DNA from: Syngnathus acus
Taxonomy: Eukaryota > Chordata > Actinopteri > Syngnathiformes > Syngnathidae
Reading direction: 5' to 3'
DNA: 64,000 nucleotides
NCBI RefSeq assembly: GCF_901709675.1
Contig: NC_051088.1
Coordinates: 2,083,164-2,147,163 of the forward strand
Shown here: in pieces, positions 43,983-55,100 of the stretch
How positions within the stretch are numbered: position 1 is the stretch's first letter
Layout: each line of letters opens with the position of its first letter
Notes under the pieces: model-generated
The model's input: the letters and a program-made list of their open reading frames with translations, nothing else
Told to the model about the DNA's origin: nothing
Database searches by the model: none
Position numbers and translations under genes: made by a program

Positions 43983-44296
43983 TGTGCGGGTCTCTTCTCT
44001 ATCCGGACCACTTCTGACACCATGTCAGGAAAGGAGGGAAGACTCTTTGTGTTTAAAGGGCATGTAAAGACACTATGGGGTCCCAAAATGTATTTGATAA
44101 AGATGGACTTGTATTTTAGGAAACTGTTGTTGATTTTTGAATAAAATTGAGTACCGTGATTAACATGCATAATGCGCAAAATTTAACTAATTTATTGTCC
44201 TAAAATCTGGGGTGCGCATTATGCATGGGTACAACAATTTTTGAAGAAAATCTCCCTCGAAATGAAACTTGAACTCACCTTTCTTCTTGTTTGTTG

Positions 44297-44715
44297 TCAA
44301 TCGCGCATCGCATTCAGTCATCCTGCCCAACACAGTCAGTAAAATTCATAATTGACGACACATCGTTTGATGCGATGGTGCAATCCTTGATGGTGTGTTA
44401 TTGTCAAATATTGTTTGTTTTTTAATCTCCATCGCAGACCGGATATCATACGGAGGCCGCCATGACAGTATGCGCAGAACGGATGCGCAAGACACGTCAA
44501 TCGCGCATCGCATTCAGCCATCCTGCCCAACACACTTAGTCAGTAAAATTCATAATTGACGACACATCGTTTGATGCGATGGTGCAATCCTTGATGGTGT
44601 GTTATTGTCAAATATTGTTTGTTTTTTAATCTCCATCGCAGACCGGATATCATACGGAGGCAGTATCACTGCGCATGCGCACTATGGATCTGATGCGCAG
44701 AACGGATGCGCAAGA
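44297..44715. repeat. 200-bp tandem duplication
   Basis: The block starting TCAATCGCGCATCGCATTCA at 44297 recurs at 44497 with a period of 200 bp and few differences. It lies in the pogo-like element upstream of its coding remnant. Confidence 0.93.
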
Positions 44716-44739
44716 CACGTCAGCTATTTAAAGAGCGAG

Positions 44740-45129
44740 AGTTATAGTATAGCATTTCAAAAGAAAGTCATTGAAGTGGCAGAAGAATTAGGCAATAGGG
44801 CAGCTGCGCGCCAATTTGATGTCAATGAATCAAACATAACACTCTGGAGGAAGAAAGAAAATCTATTTGATACAGCGAAGGCTTCAGCAAGAGCACCTGG
44901 AAGAGGAAAGAAAGCACAGTATCCAGATGTTGAGGAACAATTAGTGGAGTTCATTAGGGAGAGAAGAGCTGGTGGAATAGCCATCAGCACTATTGAGATT
45001 AGAACTTTGGCTATGAAATGGATAAAGCCGGATTCAAACTTCAGAGCCTCTCCAAAGTGGTGCTACTTATTCATGAGGCGCAATGACATTTCAATTAGGA
45101 GAATAACATCCGGTTGTTCCCAAAGATGA
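44740..45129 (+). pseudogene. Pogo/CENP-B-like DNA-binding domains without catalytic part
   Basis: The text SIAFQKKVIEVAEELGNRAA with ARQFDVNESNITLWRKKE is the psq-type helix-turn-helix. GRGKKAQYPDVEEQLVEFI, IRTLAMKWIKPDSNFRASP and KWCYLFMRRNDISIRR form the CENP-B-type second domain. The frame ends at SGCSQR where a DDE domain should follow, so this is a deletion derivative. The frame is open from 44599, but coding similarity begins only around 44740. Confidence 0.83.
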
Positions 45130-45283
45130 TCTTTTTTCTGAAATAATTTTACGTTTACGGACTTAAGTAAGAGTCAAAATTTGGGTGCGTATTATACATG
45201 GGTAAAGGCTTTTTTCCAGCATCGACATGCCATTTTTAGGGTGCGTATTATGCATGGGGCGTATTATACATGGAAAATTACGG

Positions 45284-45718
45284 TAGTTTATTCCGAAAAA
45301 TGACCAAGGCAAAGCAAAACTATTTTCAACTTGAGAAAAACTTCAAACAAGTGTTTTTATTTTGAATGCTTTATTTTATTTTTCAAGTTTTAAACTTTAA
45401 ACTTCAAGTTTTTTTTCTTCAAATACGCGTTTTGTTTTTTCAAGTACAAAACTTTTGACCCCAATCTACCTCCATATTTGATCTTTGTTTCCGACAGCTT
45501 GGGCAATTGGGCGTGTCAAGCAGTGTTAAATACATTGCTGTAGTTGAGTGGAGCAATGTGGGCGTCACGAAATTCTGCTACAAAGCCGCCGTCACAAATA
45601 TCTTTTCTAGCAACACAGTGAAAAGAAACTAGTGAGTTAAAAGTGTTATTAAATGTTACCCATGCAACAAATCTGAACAAATATAATGGCATGTTTATAA
45701 ATGTCGATACATTAATAC
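45284..45718. other. Unassigned AT-rich intergenic sequence
   Basis: It lies between the pogo-like element and the 701-bp MITE. No recognisable gene or element end is visible. Confidence 0.35.
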
Positions 45719-46419
45719 TAGGGGTGTAACGATTCATCGATACACATCGATTAATCGATATAATGCTCTACGATTTGTTGGCATCGATGCAAAACGTAAA
45801 CATCGATCTATATCGCCCGTTTCTGACCTCGGACATTAGACGCGACATTATTTTGAAATCCAGTTCATTGGTGCTTGCTTCCTCTTTCCGGGAGCAGTGC
45901 GCGGCGTGTTGTGTTGTGAGCAGAGCAGGCACGTGAAAGGGGGGAGCCGACAACTGCGCGGCTCCTGGGCTGGTGCTATGGCTAGTGTCCAAGAAGACGA
46001 GGAAATTCGCTCCCCTTTGGGCTTCATTCATTATAAAGAACTTATTTTTGTTTTGTAATTAAATAGTTCAGTAATGCACTTTAAAGTTAATGGTATTACA
46101 AAAAAAAGAAAGAATATTCATTTTTCTTTACTTACTTATATGAGAAAAAATATAGGAATTTGATAAAGTTCAGTGTTAAAATAAGCACTTTGTATACTAC
46201 AATACTCTTGTAATTTCCTAAACAAAGTTTGCAGTACCTTGTTGATTTTGCGTATGAATTGTTATAAATCAGGATATTGTTCTATATCGATCGTAGAGCA
46301 CTATATCGTGATGTATCGTGAATGAATCACAGCAGGCTTTAAGATATCGGCAAATATCGTATCGTGTTTCTTTGTATCGATATATCGTATCGTGACAAAA
46401 CCCGCAATTTACACCCCTA
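45719..46419 (-). mobile_element. 701-bp hAT-like MITE, copy 1
   Basis: It begins TAGGGGTGTAACGATTCATC, ends TTTACACCCCTA, and is flanked by ATTAATAC (45711-45718 and 46420-46427). It is rich in ATCGAT motifs. The same element lies in the opposite orientation at 53938-54643. It has no coding capacity. Confidence 0.93.
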
Positions 46420-46439
46420 ATTAATACATATAAACCTAA

Positions 46440-46455
46440 TATATATATATATAGT

Positions 46456-46493
<38 letters not shown>

Positions 46494-46634
46494 AATAAGG
46501 AAATCAGGTAGTTTTCTTGTCAGATGCTACGCTATTGAGATACTCCAAACATTATTTAACTGACATCACAACATGATGGTGATGTCAGTTAAATTCTGGT
46601 ATATATAGTATATATTTATATATATATATATATA
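46440..46634. repeat. AT-dinucleotide tracts around the Tc1 target
   Basis: It has TA runs at 46440-46490 and 46598-46634. The second is the target region of the following Tc1 element, whose other side (51480 onward) is also a TA run. Confidence 0.88.
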
Positions 46635-46992
46635 CAGTGCCTTGCGAAAGTATTCGGCCCCCTTGAACCTTTCAACATTTCGCGACATTTCAGGCTTCAA
46701 ACATAAAGATATAAAAGTTAAATTTTTTGTCAAGAATCAACAACAAGTGGGACACAATCGTGAAGTGGAACGAAATTTATTGGATAATTTAAACTTTTTT
46801 AACAAATAAAAAACTGAAAAGTGGGGCGTGCAATATTATTCGGCCCCCTTGCGCTAATACTTTGTAGCGCCACCTTTTGCTGCAATTACAGCTGCAAGTC
46901 GCTTGGGGTATGTCTCTATCAGTTTTGCACATCGAGAGACTGGAATTCTTGCCCATTCTTCCTTGCAAAACAGCTCGAGCTCAGTGAGGTTG

Positions 46993-47799
46993 GATAATAA
47001 TAATAATAATAATTCATTCAATTTATATAGCGCTTTTCAATAACCCAAAGTCGCTTTTACATGGAACAAAAAAAGAGTGGAGGGGGGGGGGAAGACAATA
47101 GGTTATAGTTAACAAGACATCGGTCAGCAGTGCGAAGGAGATGGATGGAGGAGCAGGAGGGGCGGGAGCGGAGGTTGTTGAGGTTGCCAGTACGGGAGGT
47201 GGGGGTGACGGGGGGTTGGCAGTCCAAAAAGAGGAGATGGGTGAGCCATCGGGGAAATGCTGGTCAGATGTAGCGGCGACGGCGAAGGATCCCAGCCTCG
47301 TGTGGAAGCAGCAGTGGACCAGGTGGTGATGCCGGTCGACCTCGACTGCACCCGCTCGAACGGCAGGCCCCAACGCACCACGGCGGCACATAGCAGAGCC
47401 ACAGTTGGCGAGCCCGCAGGGAGTGGAGCCCGTCCCCCAAGGACGCCGGACGGAAGGCCAGAGAGCCGGGCCAGAACTGCCGTCGAGTCCACAGCAGGCG
47501 GCCACAGGCTCCGAGTCGGGAGGCAGGAGGGTCCGGTGGTGGTTTTGGCCAGTTGGCTGTTGGCTAGCTGGCTAACGTAGTTGGTAGTCCGAGGGAGAGG
47601 AAACAGATAGGTGAGAGCGGAGCTGCGGGGATGCGAGGTGGACGAAAGACAACACAACACGAGAAAAATAAAAGAGACGGGTGCACTGAAAACGGGAAAA
47701 CGAAAAACAAGTAAGGGACACGGTCCGGGACAGAAGCGGCAGTCAACAAATATGACGCCAGCGTGCTCTAACCCGGAAGACAACAGACGGTGGGGGAGG
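46993..47799 (-). mobile_element. Retroelement-like insertion in the Tc1 copy
   Basis: It interrupts Tc1 text that normally continues from GTGAGGTTGGA to GAGAGCGTTTGTGAACAGC. It begins with TAATAATAATAA and AATTTATATAGCGCTTTTCA, which on the minus strand is a 3' tail typical of fish LINE/SINE ends. The long minus-strand frames inside (rich in Pro and Ser) resemble no protein I know. GGAT at both borders may be the target duplication. Confidence 0.6.
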
Positions 47800-48548
47800 A
47801 GCGGATGCAGAGCGTTTGTGAACAGCAGTCTTCAGCTCTTTCCACAGATTCTCGATTGGATTCAGGTCTGGACTTTGACTTGGCCATTCTAACACCTGGA
47901 TACGTCTATTTGTGAACCATTCCATTGTAGATTTGGCTTTATGTTTTGGATCATTGTCCTGTTGGAAGATAAATCTCCGTCCCAGTCTCAGGTCTTTTGC
48001 AGACTCCAACAGGTTTTCTTCCAGAATGGTCCTGTATTTGGCTCCATCCATCTTCCCATCAATTTTAGCCATCTTCCCTGTCCCTGCTGAAGAAAAGCAG
48101 GCCCAAACCATGATGCTGCCACCACCATGTTTGACAGTGGGGATGGTGTGTTCAGGGTGATGAGCTGTGTTGCTTTTACGCCAAACATATTGTTTTGCAT
48201 TGTGGCCAAAAAGTTCGATTTTGGTTTCATCTGACCAGAGCACCTTCTTCCACGTTTGGTGTGTCTCCCAGGTGGCTTGTGGCAAACTTTAAACGAGACT
48301 TTTTATGGATATCTTTGAGAAATGGCTTTCTTCTTGCCACTCTTCCATAAAGGCCAGATTTGTGCAGTGCACGACTGATTGTTGTCCTATGGACAGACTC
48401 TCCCACCTCAGCTGTAGTTATCTGCAGTTCATCCAGAGTGACCATGGGCCTCTTGGCTGCATCTCTGATCAGTCTTCTCCTTGTTTGAGATGAAAGTTTG
48501 GAGGGACGGCCGGGTCTTGGTAGATTTGCAGTGGTCTGATACTCCTTC

Positions 48549-50960
48549 CGGGTCTGATACTCCTACAGGCAGAAACTAAAAACTTCTAAGCCTGTGGTGA
48601 GGACTGTGAGGAAGTGGACAGTGGAGTCAAGGCAGGACCTCCAAGCCTGCTTTGACTGCACCGATTGGGGAGTTTTCGAAGCTGCAACTTCAGACTTGCA
48701 TGAACTCACTGACACTGTCACATCATACATCAGTTTTTGTGAGGATCTGTGTGTGCAGACTAAGACCTTCTGCACGTACAACAACGACAAACCTTGGTTT
48801 ACACCGAACCTCTGGAGGCTCCGCAAAGTCAAGGAGGAGGCCTACAGGAGCGGCGACCGCGACCTGTTCAAGCAGACCAGAAACACACTGAACCGAGAGG
48901 TCAGGAAAGCCAGGAGGTGTTACGGGGAGTAACTGAAGAGACACCTCTCTGCCAATCCTGATCCCTCAACAGTGTGGAAAGGTCTGCAGAGCATCACGGG
49001 CTACAAGAAACGAACCCCCCGTCCTGTGGAGAGCCCAAGGCTTGCTAATTAGCTAAACAGGTTCTACTGCAGGTTTGATCGGTCCACCCACACAACGGGA
49101 GTTCCTGCAGCACAATCTACATACTCACCTCTCCCCACAACTCCTCTGTCCACACCTCTATCATCGTTGTCACCCACTCTCTCTCTTGCAGAGGCCGCGC
49201 CCGCACTCCAGATCCGCGAGGAGGAAGTGCGCCAGATGTTCCGGAGACAAAAGACCAGGAAGGCACCGGGCCCAGACGGCGTGTCACCTTCCTGCTTGAA
49301 AGTCTGCGCTGAGCAGCTGGCGCCCACCTTTGCACGGATCTTCAACCGTTCTCTGGAGCTGTGTGAGGTGCCCTCGTGCTTCAAGAGCTCCACCATCGTT
49401 CCAGTGGCCAAGAAGCCCGCCATCACAGGTTTGAATGACTATAGACCTGTTGCACTGACATCTGTGGTCATGAAATCTTTCGAGAGGTTAGTGCTGAACC
49501 ACCTGAAGGATGTCACGGGCCCCCTGCTTGACCCCCTCCAGTTTGCCTACCGGGCAAACAGGTCAGTGGATGATGCGGTCAACATGGGACTGCACTACAT
49601 CCTGCACCACCTGGACACCCCAGGAACGTACGCCAGGATCCTGTTCGTGGACTTCAGCTCGGCGTTCAACACCATCGCTCCTGACATCCTCCAACAGAAG
49701 CTCATCCAGCTTGCGGTGCCTGCCTCCACCTGTCAGTGGATCACCAGCTTCCTGACCAACAGGAGACAGCGTGTGAGGCTGGGGGGCATCACATCTGACA
49801 CCCGGACCACCAATACTGGAGCCCCTCAGGGGTGCGTCCTCTCCCCACTGCTCTTCTCTCTCTACACCAATGATTTCTCCTCAGGTGACTCTCCTGTGAA
49901 GCTCCTGAAGTATGCAGACGACACCACTCTCATCGGACTGATCCAGGACGGTGATGAGACCGCGTACAGACAGGAGGTGGAGCGGCTGGTCCACTGGTGC
50001 AGCCAAAACCACCTGGAGCTGAACTCGCTCAAGACCGTGGAGATGACAGTGGATTTCAGGCGAGACCCTTCACCCCTTTTACCCCTCACTATCCGCAGTA
50101 ATACTATTCTCTCCACAGACACCTTCAAGTTCCTGGGAACCACAATCTCTCGGGACCTGAAATGGACCGGCCACATAGACTCTGTCCGGAAGAAGGCCCA
50201 GCAGAGGCTGTACTTCCTGAGACAGCTCAAGAAGTTCAACCTGCCGCGAGAGTTTCTGAAGACCTTCTACACTGCCATCATCCAGTCTGTCCTCTGCACC
50301 TCCATCACTGTCTGGTTTGGATCGGCCTCCAAACAAGACAAGCACAGACTGCAACGGACAATCAGGACTGTTGAAAAAATCATTGGAATCAACCTCCCAT
50401 CTATCCAAGACTTGTACCTGTCCAGGACCAGGAAACGTGCAAGGAACATCTCATCAGACCCTTCTCACCCAGGTTGCAGTCTCTTTGAACTACTCCCCTC
50501 CGGACGGCGTTACAGAGCTCGGTACGCCAAAACCAGCAGACACAGAGACAGCTTCTTCCCCCAGGCTGTTGCTCTGATGAACTCACACCACCCTTAGAGT
50601 CTCAGAGTCATTACTGTGCAATAACATCCTGCTCTCCACACCTTTTTTGAATTTGTCTACACTGTTTGTACTATGTGTCCTCTCTGCATCCATTGCAGCC
50701 TGGTCATCCTGGAAGAGGGACCTTCCCATCTGTGGTCTCTTCTCAAGGTTTCTCATTTCCCCTAGCTGGAGTTTTGAGTTTTTCCTTGCCCTTTTGGGAG
50801 TTTAAGATCAGGGGATATTTGAGAATATTTGCCATTTTTCACATGTCCTGAGTGTTGTTAGTCACCTAAATGTTGAACAGAGGGTGTGATTTACCGAAGT
50901 CAAATTCCTTGTTTGGCACGCTCAAACATGGCGAATAAAAACTCTTGAATCTTGAATTTC
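48549..50960 (+). mobile_element. Rex1/L2-type LINE, 5'-truncated, distinct family
   Basis: It interrupts the Tc1 copy. The coding text (48555-50597) is followed by a 360-bp 3' part ending ATGGCGAATAAAAACTCTTG plus AATCTTGAA. The same tail occurs at 42092-42234. The family differs clearly in protein and tail from the one at 34735. Confidence 0.87.
48594..50597 (+). pseudogene. LINE reverse transcriptase, two stops from open
   Basis: The text starts in the endonuclease-RT linker with [19 protein letters not shown] and [21 protein letters not shown] stop at 48930-48932 follows, and another near 49050. From 49167 the frame is open for 476 codons: [97 protein letters not shown] (catalytic DD), FKFLGTTISRDLKWTGHI and RRYRARYAKTSRHRDSFF. 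The endonuclease is missing through 5' truncation. Confidence 0.88.
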
Positions 50961-51476
50961 AATATAATTGCTTGCACAGTGCTCCTTGAGATGTTTAAAG
51001 CTTGGGAAATCTTTTTGTATCCAAATCCGGCTTTAAACTTCTCCACAACAGTATCTCGGACCTGCCTGGTGTGTTCCTTTGTCTTCATGGTTCTCTCTGC
51101 GCTTTAAACAGAACCCTGAGACTATCAAAGAGCAGGTGCATTTATACGGAGACTTGATTACACACAGGTGCATTCTATTTATCATCATCAGTCATTTAGG
51201 ACAACATTGGATCATTCAAAGATCCTCACTGAACTTCTGGAGTGAGTTTGCTGCACTGAAAGTAAAGGGGCCGAATAATATTGCACGCCCCACTTTTCAG
51301 TTTTTTATTTGTTAAAAAAGTTGAAATTATCTAATAAATTTCGTTCCACTTCACGATTGTGTCCCACTTGTTGTTGATTCTTGACAAAAAATTAAAATTT
51401 TATATCTTTATGTTTGAAGCCTGAAATGTGGCGAAATGTTGAAAGGTTCAAGGGGGACGAATACTTTCGCAAGGCA

Positions 51477-51479
<3 letters not shown>

Positions 51480-51523
<44 letters not shown>

Positions 51524-51534
51524 CATACATACAT

Positions 51535-51576
<42 letters not shown>
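51480..51576. repeat. Compound (TA)n-(CATA)n-(CA)n microsatellite
   Basis: About 20 TA units are followed by five CATA-type units and then about 18 CA units. It is the right-hand side of the Tc1 target site. Confidence 0.95.
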
Positions 51577-51578
<2 letters not shown>

Positions 51579-51722
51579 TCAATCCACAAATTCCAAAGCA
51601 CATAAAACCTTACATTTTATTGCTTTATTTCTTCAGATCAATGTTTGACATCTACTGGTATTTGTGTTTACATGTTCTGAGTTCCTAAATAAATATTTAA
51701 AAAAGTAATGAGAAACAAGCTC

Positions 51723-51777
51723 GTCGCCATGGAAACGCAGGCCGGTTTCAAGCTGCGTTCGTGCGTCACGTGACGTG
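51723..51777 (+). promoter_or_regulatory. Candidate edem2 promoter elements
   Basis: GTCACGTGACGTG at 51765-51777 contains an E-box (CACGTG) overlapping TGACGTG, the core bound by XBP1/ATF6-type factors, about 280 nt before the edem2 start codon. GTCGCCATGGAAAC at 51723-51736 fits the two half-sites of an RFX X-box. GGAAGT-type ETS sites lie nearby (ACTTCCGG at 51879). Known biology makes an unfolded-protein-response site plausible for an ERAD gene. Actual use is inference. Confidence 0.45.
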
Positions 51778-52054
51778 CTGTCCGGTCGCTCCGGAAAAGA
51801 CGTAATGTAGTCGAAAAAAACAGCCTTCGGAGAATACAGTATGAGTTTAGTCACATTCCTTTGACGCATTAGAAGTACTTCCGGTTTTGTTTGAAGCATC
51901 GAGAGCTAGCAACATTGCAATGTGGAAAAATGAGTTGCACTTTGTGTATTAGATGTCGGTGGCCGGTTGATTTTGATAACTTCGCATGAGAGTGTGTTTT
52001 AGCAGTGCTCCCGCCTTGTTTTTGAACTAGTTATTGTTTGTAACGTCGGCTGCC

Positions 52055-52146
52055 ATGCGGGCTCTCGTGCGCATATTTCTGGTTTGTTTGTGGGTCAGCA
52101 CGGCGAGGGGTCATCAGTTTACCGAGGAAGAAATGCAGGATGTCAG
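52055..52146 (+). CDS. edem2: edem2 exon 1
   Basis: The ATG at 52055 opens a hydrophobic signal sequence followed by [11 protein letters not shown]. The donor is GTAAAC at 52147. It ends two bases into an Arg codon that exon 2 completes. The context GCTGCCATGC is a fair start context. Confidence 0.9.
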
Positions 52147-55100
52147 GTAAACGCACACATCTGCACCGAACTTTGGAGAATTTTAAAACTCCATTCCCGC
52201 ACGTTAAAATCCAATACTCAACTTGAACGCAAATAAACACTGCTCTGCGTCGAAATGTGGAAAAATGAACCATTCAATGTCGTTATTATAAAAACAAAAC
52301 TCAATTTCATATTCAGATTATAATTTGACAGTCACCAATCACTAATATATGGTGACCATTTATTTCCATGGGCGACTTAATGAACCTTCAGATAGTGTAC
52401 TACATTTTCATTTAGAAGTTACTAGTTGACCATTTCGGGTCAGGACCCAAAAGAACCATACGTAGTCCCATTCGGATCCACACCTCGCCCCAAAACAACG
52501 GTTATGATTCAAAACTTACTGGGCACTTTGGTTACGCAGCCTTTACCATCGTCTGCATTAGCTAAACTAGCATTAGCATTTAGCTGCGTTGCAACTCAGA
52601 TAGTTTACGGTAAACTATCGTTATATATATATATATTCCTTCACGGGGAAATTCCAGTTCACAGCCGCCATTAACAAAAGAAAACAAAAACAGGAATTAA
52701 AAACAATTTAAAGTTTTAAAGATAGTCATGAATCTTATATAAGGTTATGTTTTGGTGGTTGTTATATTTGAACAGTTGAATACATATACAAATAATTTAT
52801 TGCACACTGGTTTTTTTGTTGTAAAGTCTGACAGCTGCAGGAAGAAATGACCTGTGATAACACTATCTCACACACTTCTGATCATCAATTCATCAGTTGG
52901 AAACTTTCAATTTCCGTATGGGCTGCGGTAGCTGTCTGGAATTGTATTGTTCAAGTTTGATTCTCCATAATCAATCTTTTCTTGATTTATTCATGTATTT
53001 ACGGTGTAGATGATGAGATAACATGACATCTCATCATATATTTTTCTCCAAGGTTGCCATAATATTTAGACAGAGAAACTACAGTTAAAAACTGGTTAAA
53101 TAGTTACTAATCCTAAATGTTACTCTTCTTATTTCCCTTCTACAACTATTTATCCTTATACCTAATGAAATTTATGACTAAATGCTTAATGATTTGATGC
53201 TTAGTTTGAACATAAAAATAGACAAACACAATAAGAAAACGTCACAGAAGCAGGACTTTTACAATGTAACAATACAATATTGCTCTTGGCATATCCTTTC
53301 TAAATATATGGTAAATGCTCTTTCACTTGTATTGCACTTTTCCGCCTGTTAAGGCACTCAAAGCGCTTGACACTGAAGTCCTCACTCACCTACTGATGAT
53401 AGAGCCCCATGAGTCACTGGGGGTTCAGTACCTTGCACGATTGTTTTTAGTATGTTGCTAAACTACAAGAATGTAGTCACAATGTTAGGAAGAATACAAT
53501 ACCTTTATATTCATGGATGTAAGATGATACATATGTACATCTTAAATCCCCTTTTCCAACTTAGTCTTTCGTGTCCAGTGTACGTCTGTTACTGTTACCG
53601 TATTTTCCGCACCATAAGGCGCACTTCCAAGCCTTTAATTTTCTCAAAAAAGGAAGGTGTGTCTTTTAATAAGGTGTGCCTTTTGTGTGGACCAAATTCC
53701 AAAATCTGTAAAGTTGTTTTGTATGGCTTCCGTAATATACAGGCGAAATATGAAGACCCGTTGAATCAATCAGAGGACATTATGTTTTACATAGATCGGG
53801 GCAACGTAACATGTAGAGGAGTACGTACCTCTGCCGCCATTGGTTAATAAATAAATAAATACTACGTTTGTGTAAATCTGTAAAGTTGTTTTGTGTGGCT
53901 TCCGCCACACAGTGACGTAATAAATAGGCGTAATATGTAGGGGTGTAAATCGCGGGTTTTTTCACGATACAATATCATATCGATACAAAGGACCACGATA
54001 CGATTATTGCCGATATCTTAAAGCCTGCTGTGATTCATTCACGATACATCACGATATAGTGCTCCACGATCGATATTTTATTTTATTATTATTATTTTTT
54101 TTAAATAAAAAATATAGAACAATATCCTGATTTATAACAATTCACACGCAAAATCAACAAGGTACTGCAAACTCTTTATTTAGGAAATTACAAGAGTATT
54201 GTAGTATACAAAGTGCTTATTTTAACACTGAACTTTATCGAATTCCTATATTTTTTCTCATATAAGTAAAGAAAAATGAATATTCTTTCTTTTTTTGTAA
54301 TACCATTAACTTTAAAGTGCATTACTGAACTATTTATTTACAATAATTTTAATTGTCCGTTGAGCCATCTTTTCTTTGGAATCCAAAGTGCTTCCAAACG
54401 AATGACTTGAAGCCCAAAGGGGAGCGAATTTCCTCGTCTTCTTGGACACTAGCCATAGCACCAGCCCAGGAGCCGCGTAGTTGTCGGCTCCCCTTTCACG
54501 TGCCTGCTCTGCTCACAACACAACTAATGTCCGAGGTCAAACACGGCGATATAAATCGATGTTTACGTTTAGCATCGATGCCAATAAATCGTAGAGCATT
54601 ATATCGATTAATCGATGTGTATCGATGAATCGTTACACCCCTAGTAATATGTAGACCAGATGAACCAATTGTGGACATTACGTTTTACGTAGCTCGGGGC
54701 AAAAAAAGACTGTACGTAACGTAGAGCACGTACCTCCGTGCACGCCATCGTTTGTGCAAACAAAACAGCATTAGGACCCTCTAAAATGGCATGAACAAAG
54801 AGACATGCTTACGAGGAACAATCAGAGCTTTCTGGAAAGCCAGGGTCATTGCAGAAGAGCAACGTGACATCGACGAGACAATGACGAGAGGGAACTTGGC
54901 ATGTTTAATGGCAAATTTGACCCAACTGTTTAATTTGGATACAGAAGATGAGGACTTGGACGGATTTGTGTATGAATATCGATTAACAATGATGCGAGTA
55001 CAGTAGAGTACATGGGTATACAGTAGAATAAAGTACAACCAAACTTGCGGTCTTGCTCCGTGACGTTTTTTTTTTTGTTTACCGTAAGCCATGGCATACA

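Larger units (their letters stand above)
38308..44055 (-). mobile_element. Ty3/Gypsy element on the minus strand, decayed and invaded
   Basis: The 3' LTR is at 38308-38502. A purine-rich tract (AATAGGGGGAGG on the minus strand, 38503-38514) lies beside it. The integrase end is 38642-39385 and gag is 43565-43978. A primer binding site starting TGGTGTCAGAAGTGG lies at 44015-44032, and 23 bp of the 5' LTR remain at 44033-44055. Protease, RT and most of integrase are missing. Rex3 (39424-42612) and hAT pieces occupy the middle. Confidence 0.85.
44154..45283 (+). mobile_element. Pogo-like element with TA target duplication
   Basis: The ends CCGTGATTAACATGCATAAT and, reverse-complemented, CCGTAATTTTCCATGTATAA are flanked by TA (44152-44153 and 45284-45285). 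GCGCATTATGCATGGGTAC-like motifs repeat near both ends. It encodes only a DNA-binding part of a pogo-type transposase and holds a 200-bp tandem duplication. Confidence 0.88.
47800..51088 (-). pseudogene. Tc1 transposase, interrupted by a LINE
   Basis: The N-terminus at 51088 opens MKTKEHTRQVRDTVVEKFKA and holds GYKKISQALNISRSTVQAII. The LINE (48549-50960) then intervenes. The text resumes at about 48500 with VGESVHRTTISRALHKSGL and ARRKPFLKDIHKKSRLKFA, and ends in 48285-47800. The catalytic acids are in WSDETKIELFG, QQDNDPKHKA and LNPIENLWKEL. At least one shift lies near 48290, in addition to the insertion. It is clearly dead. Confidence 0.88.
46635..51479 (-). mobile_element. Tc1 transposon split by two retroelements
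   Basis: The ends are inverted: CAGTGCCTTGCGAAAGTATT at 46635 and its reverse complement ending at 51479, with TA at 46633-46634 and 51480-51481. The ATTCGGCCCCCTT motif occurs at the outer end and again about 190 bp inside, an IR/DR layout. The transposase is on the minus strand. Without the insertions at 46993-47799 and 48549-50960, about 1.6 kb remains, a normal Tc1 size. Confidence 0.93.

Noticed and set aside
45719-46419. Calling the ATCGAT-rich block a regulatory cluster
   Set aside because: The same block with its own target duplication recurs at 53938-54643, so it is a mobile element.
47023-47783. Pro/Ser-rich minus-strand frame of 219 codons
   Set aside because: Low-complexity composition and overlapping frames in both strands; no domain recognised. 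Kept only as part of an unidentified insertion.
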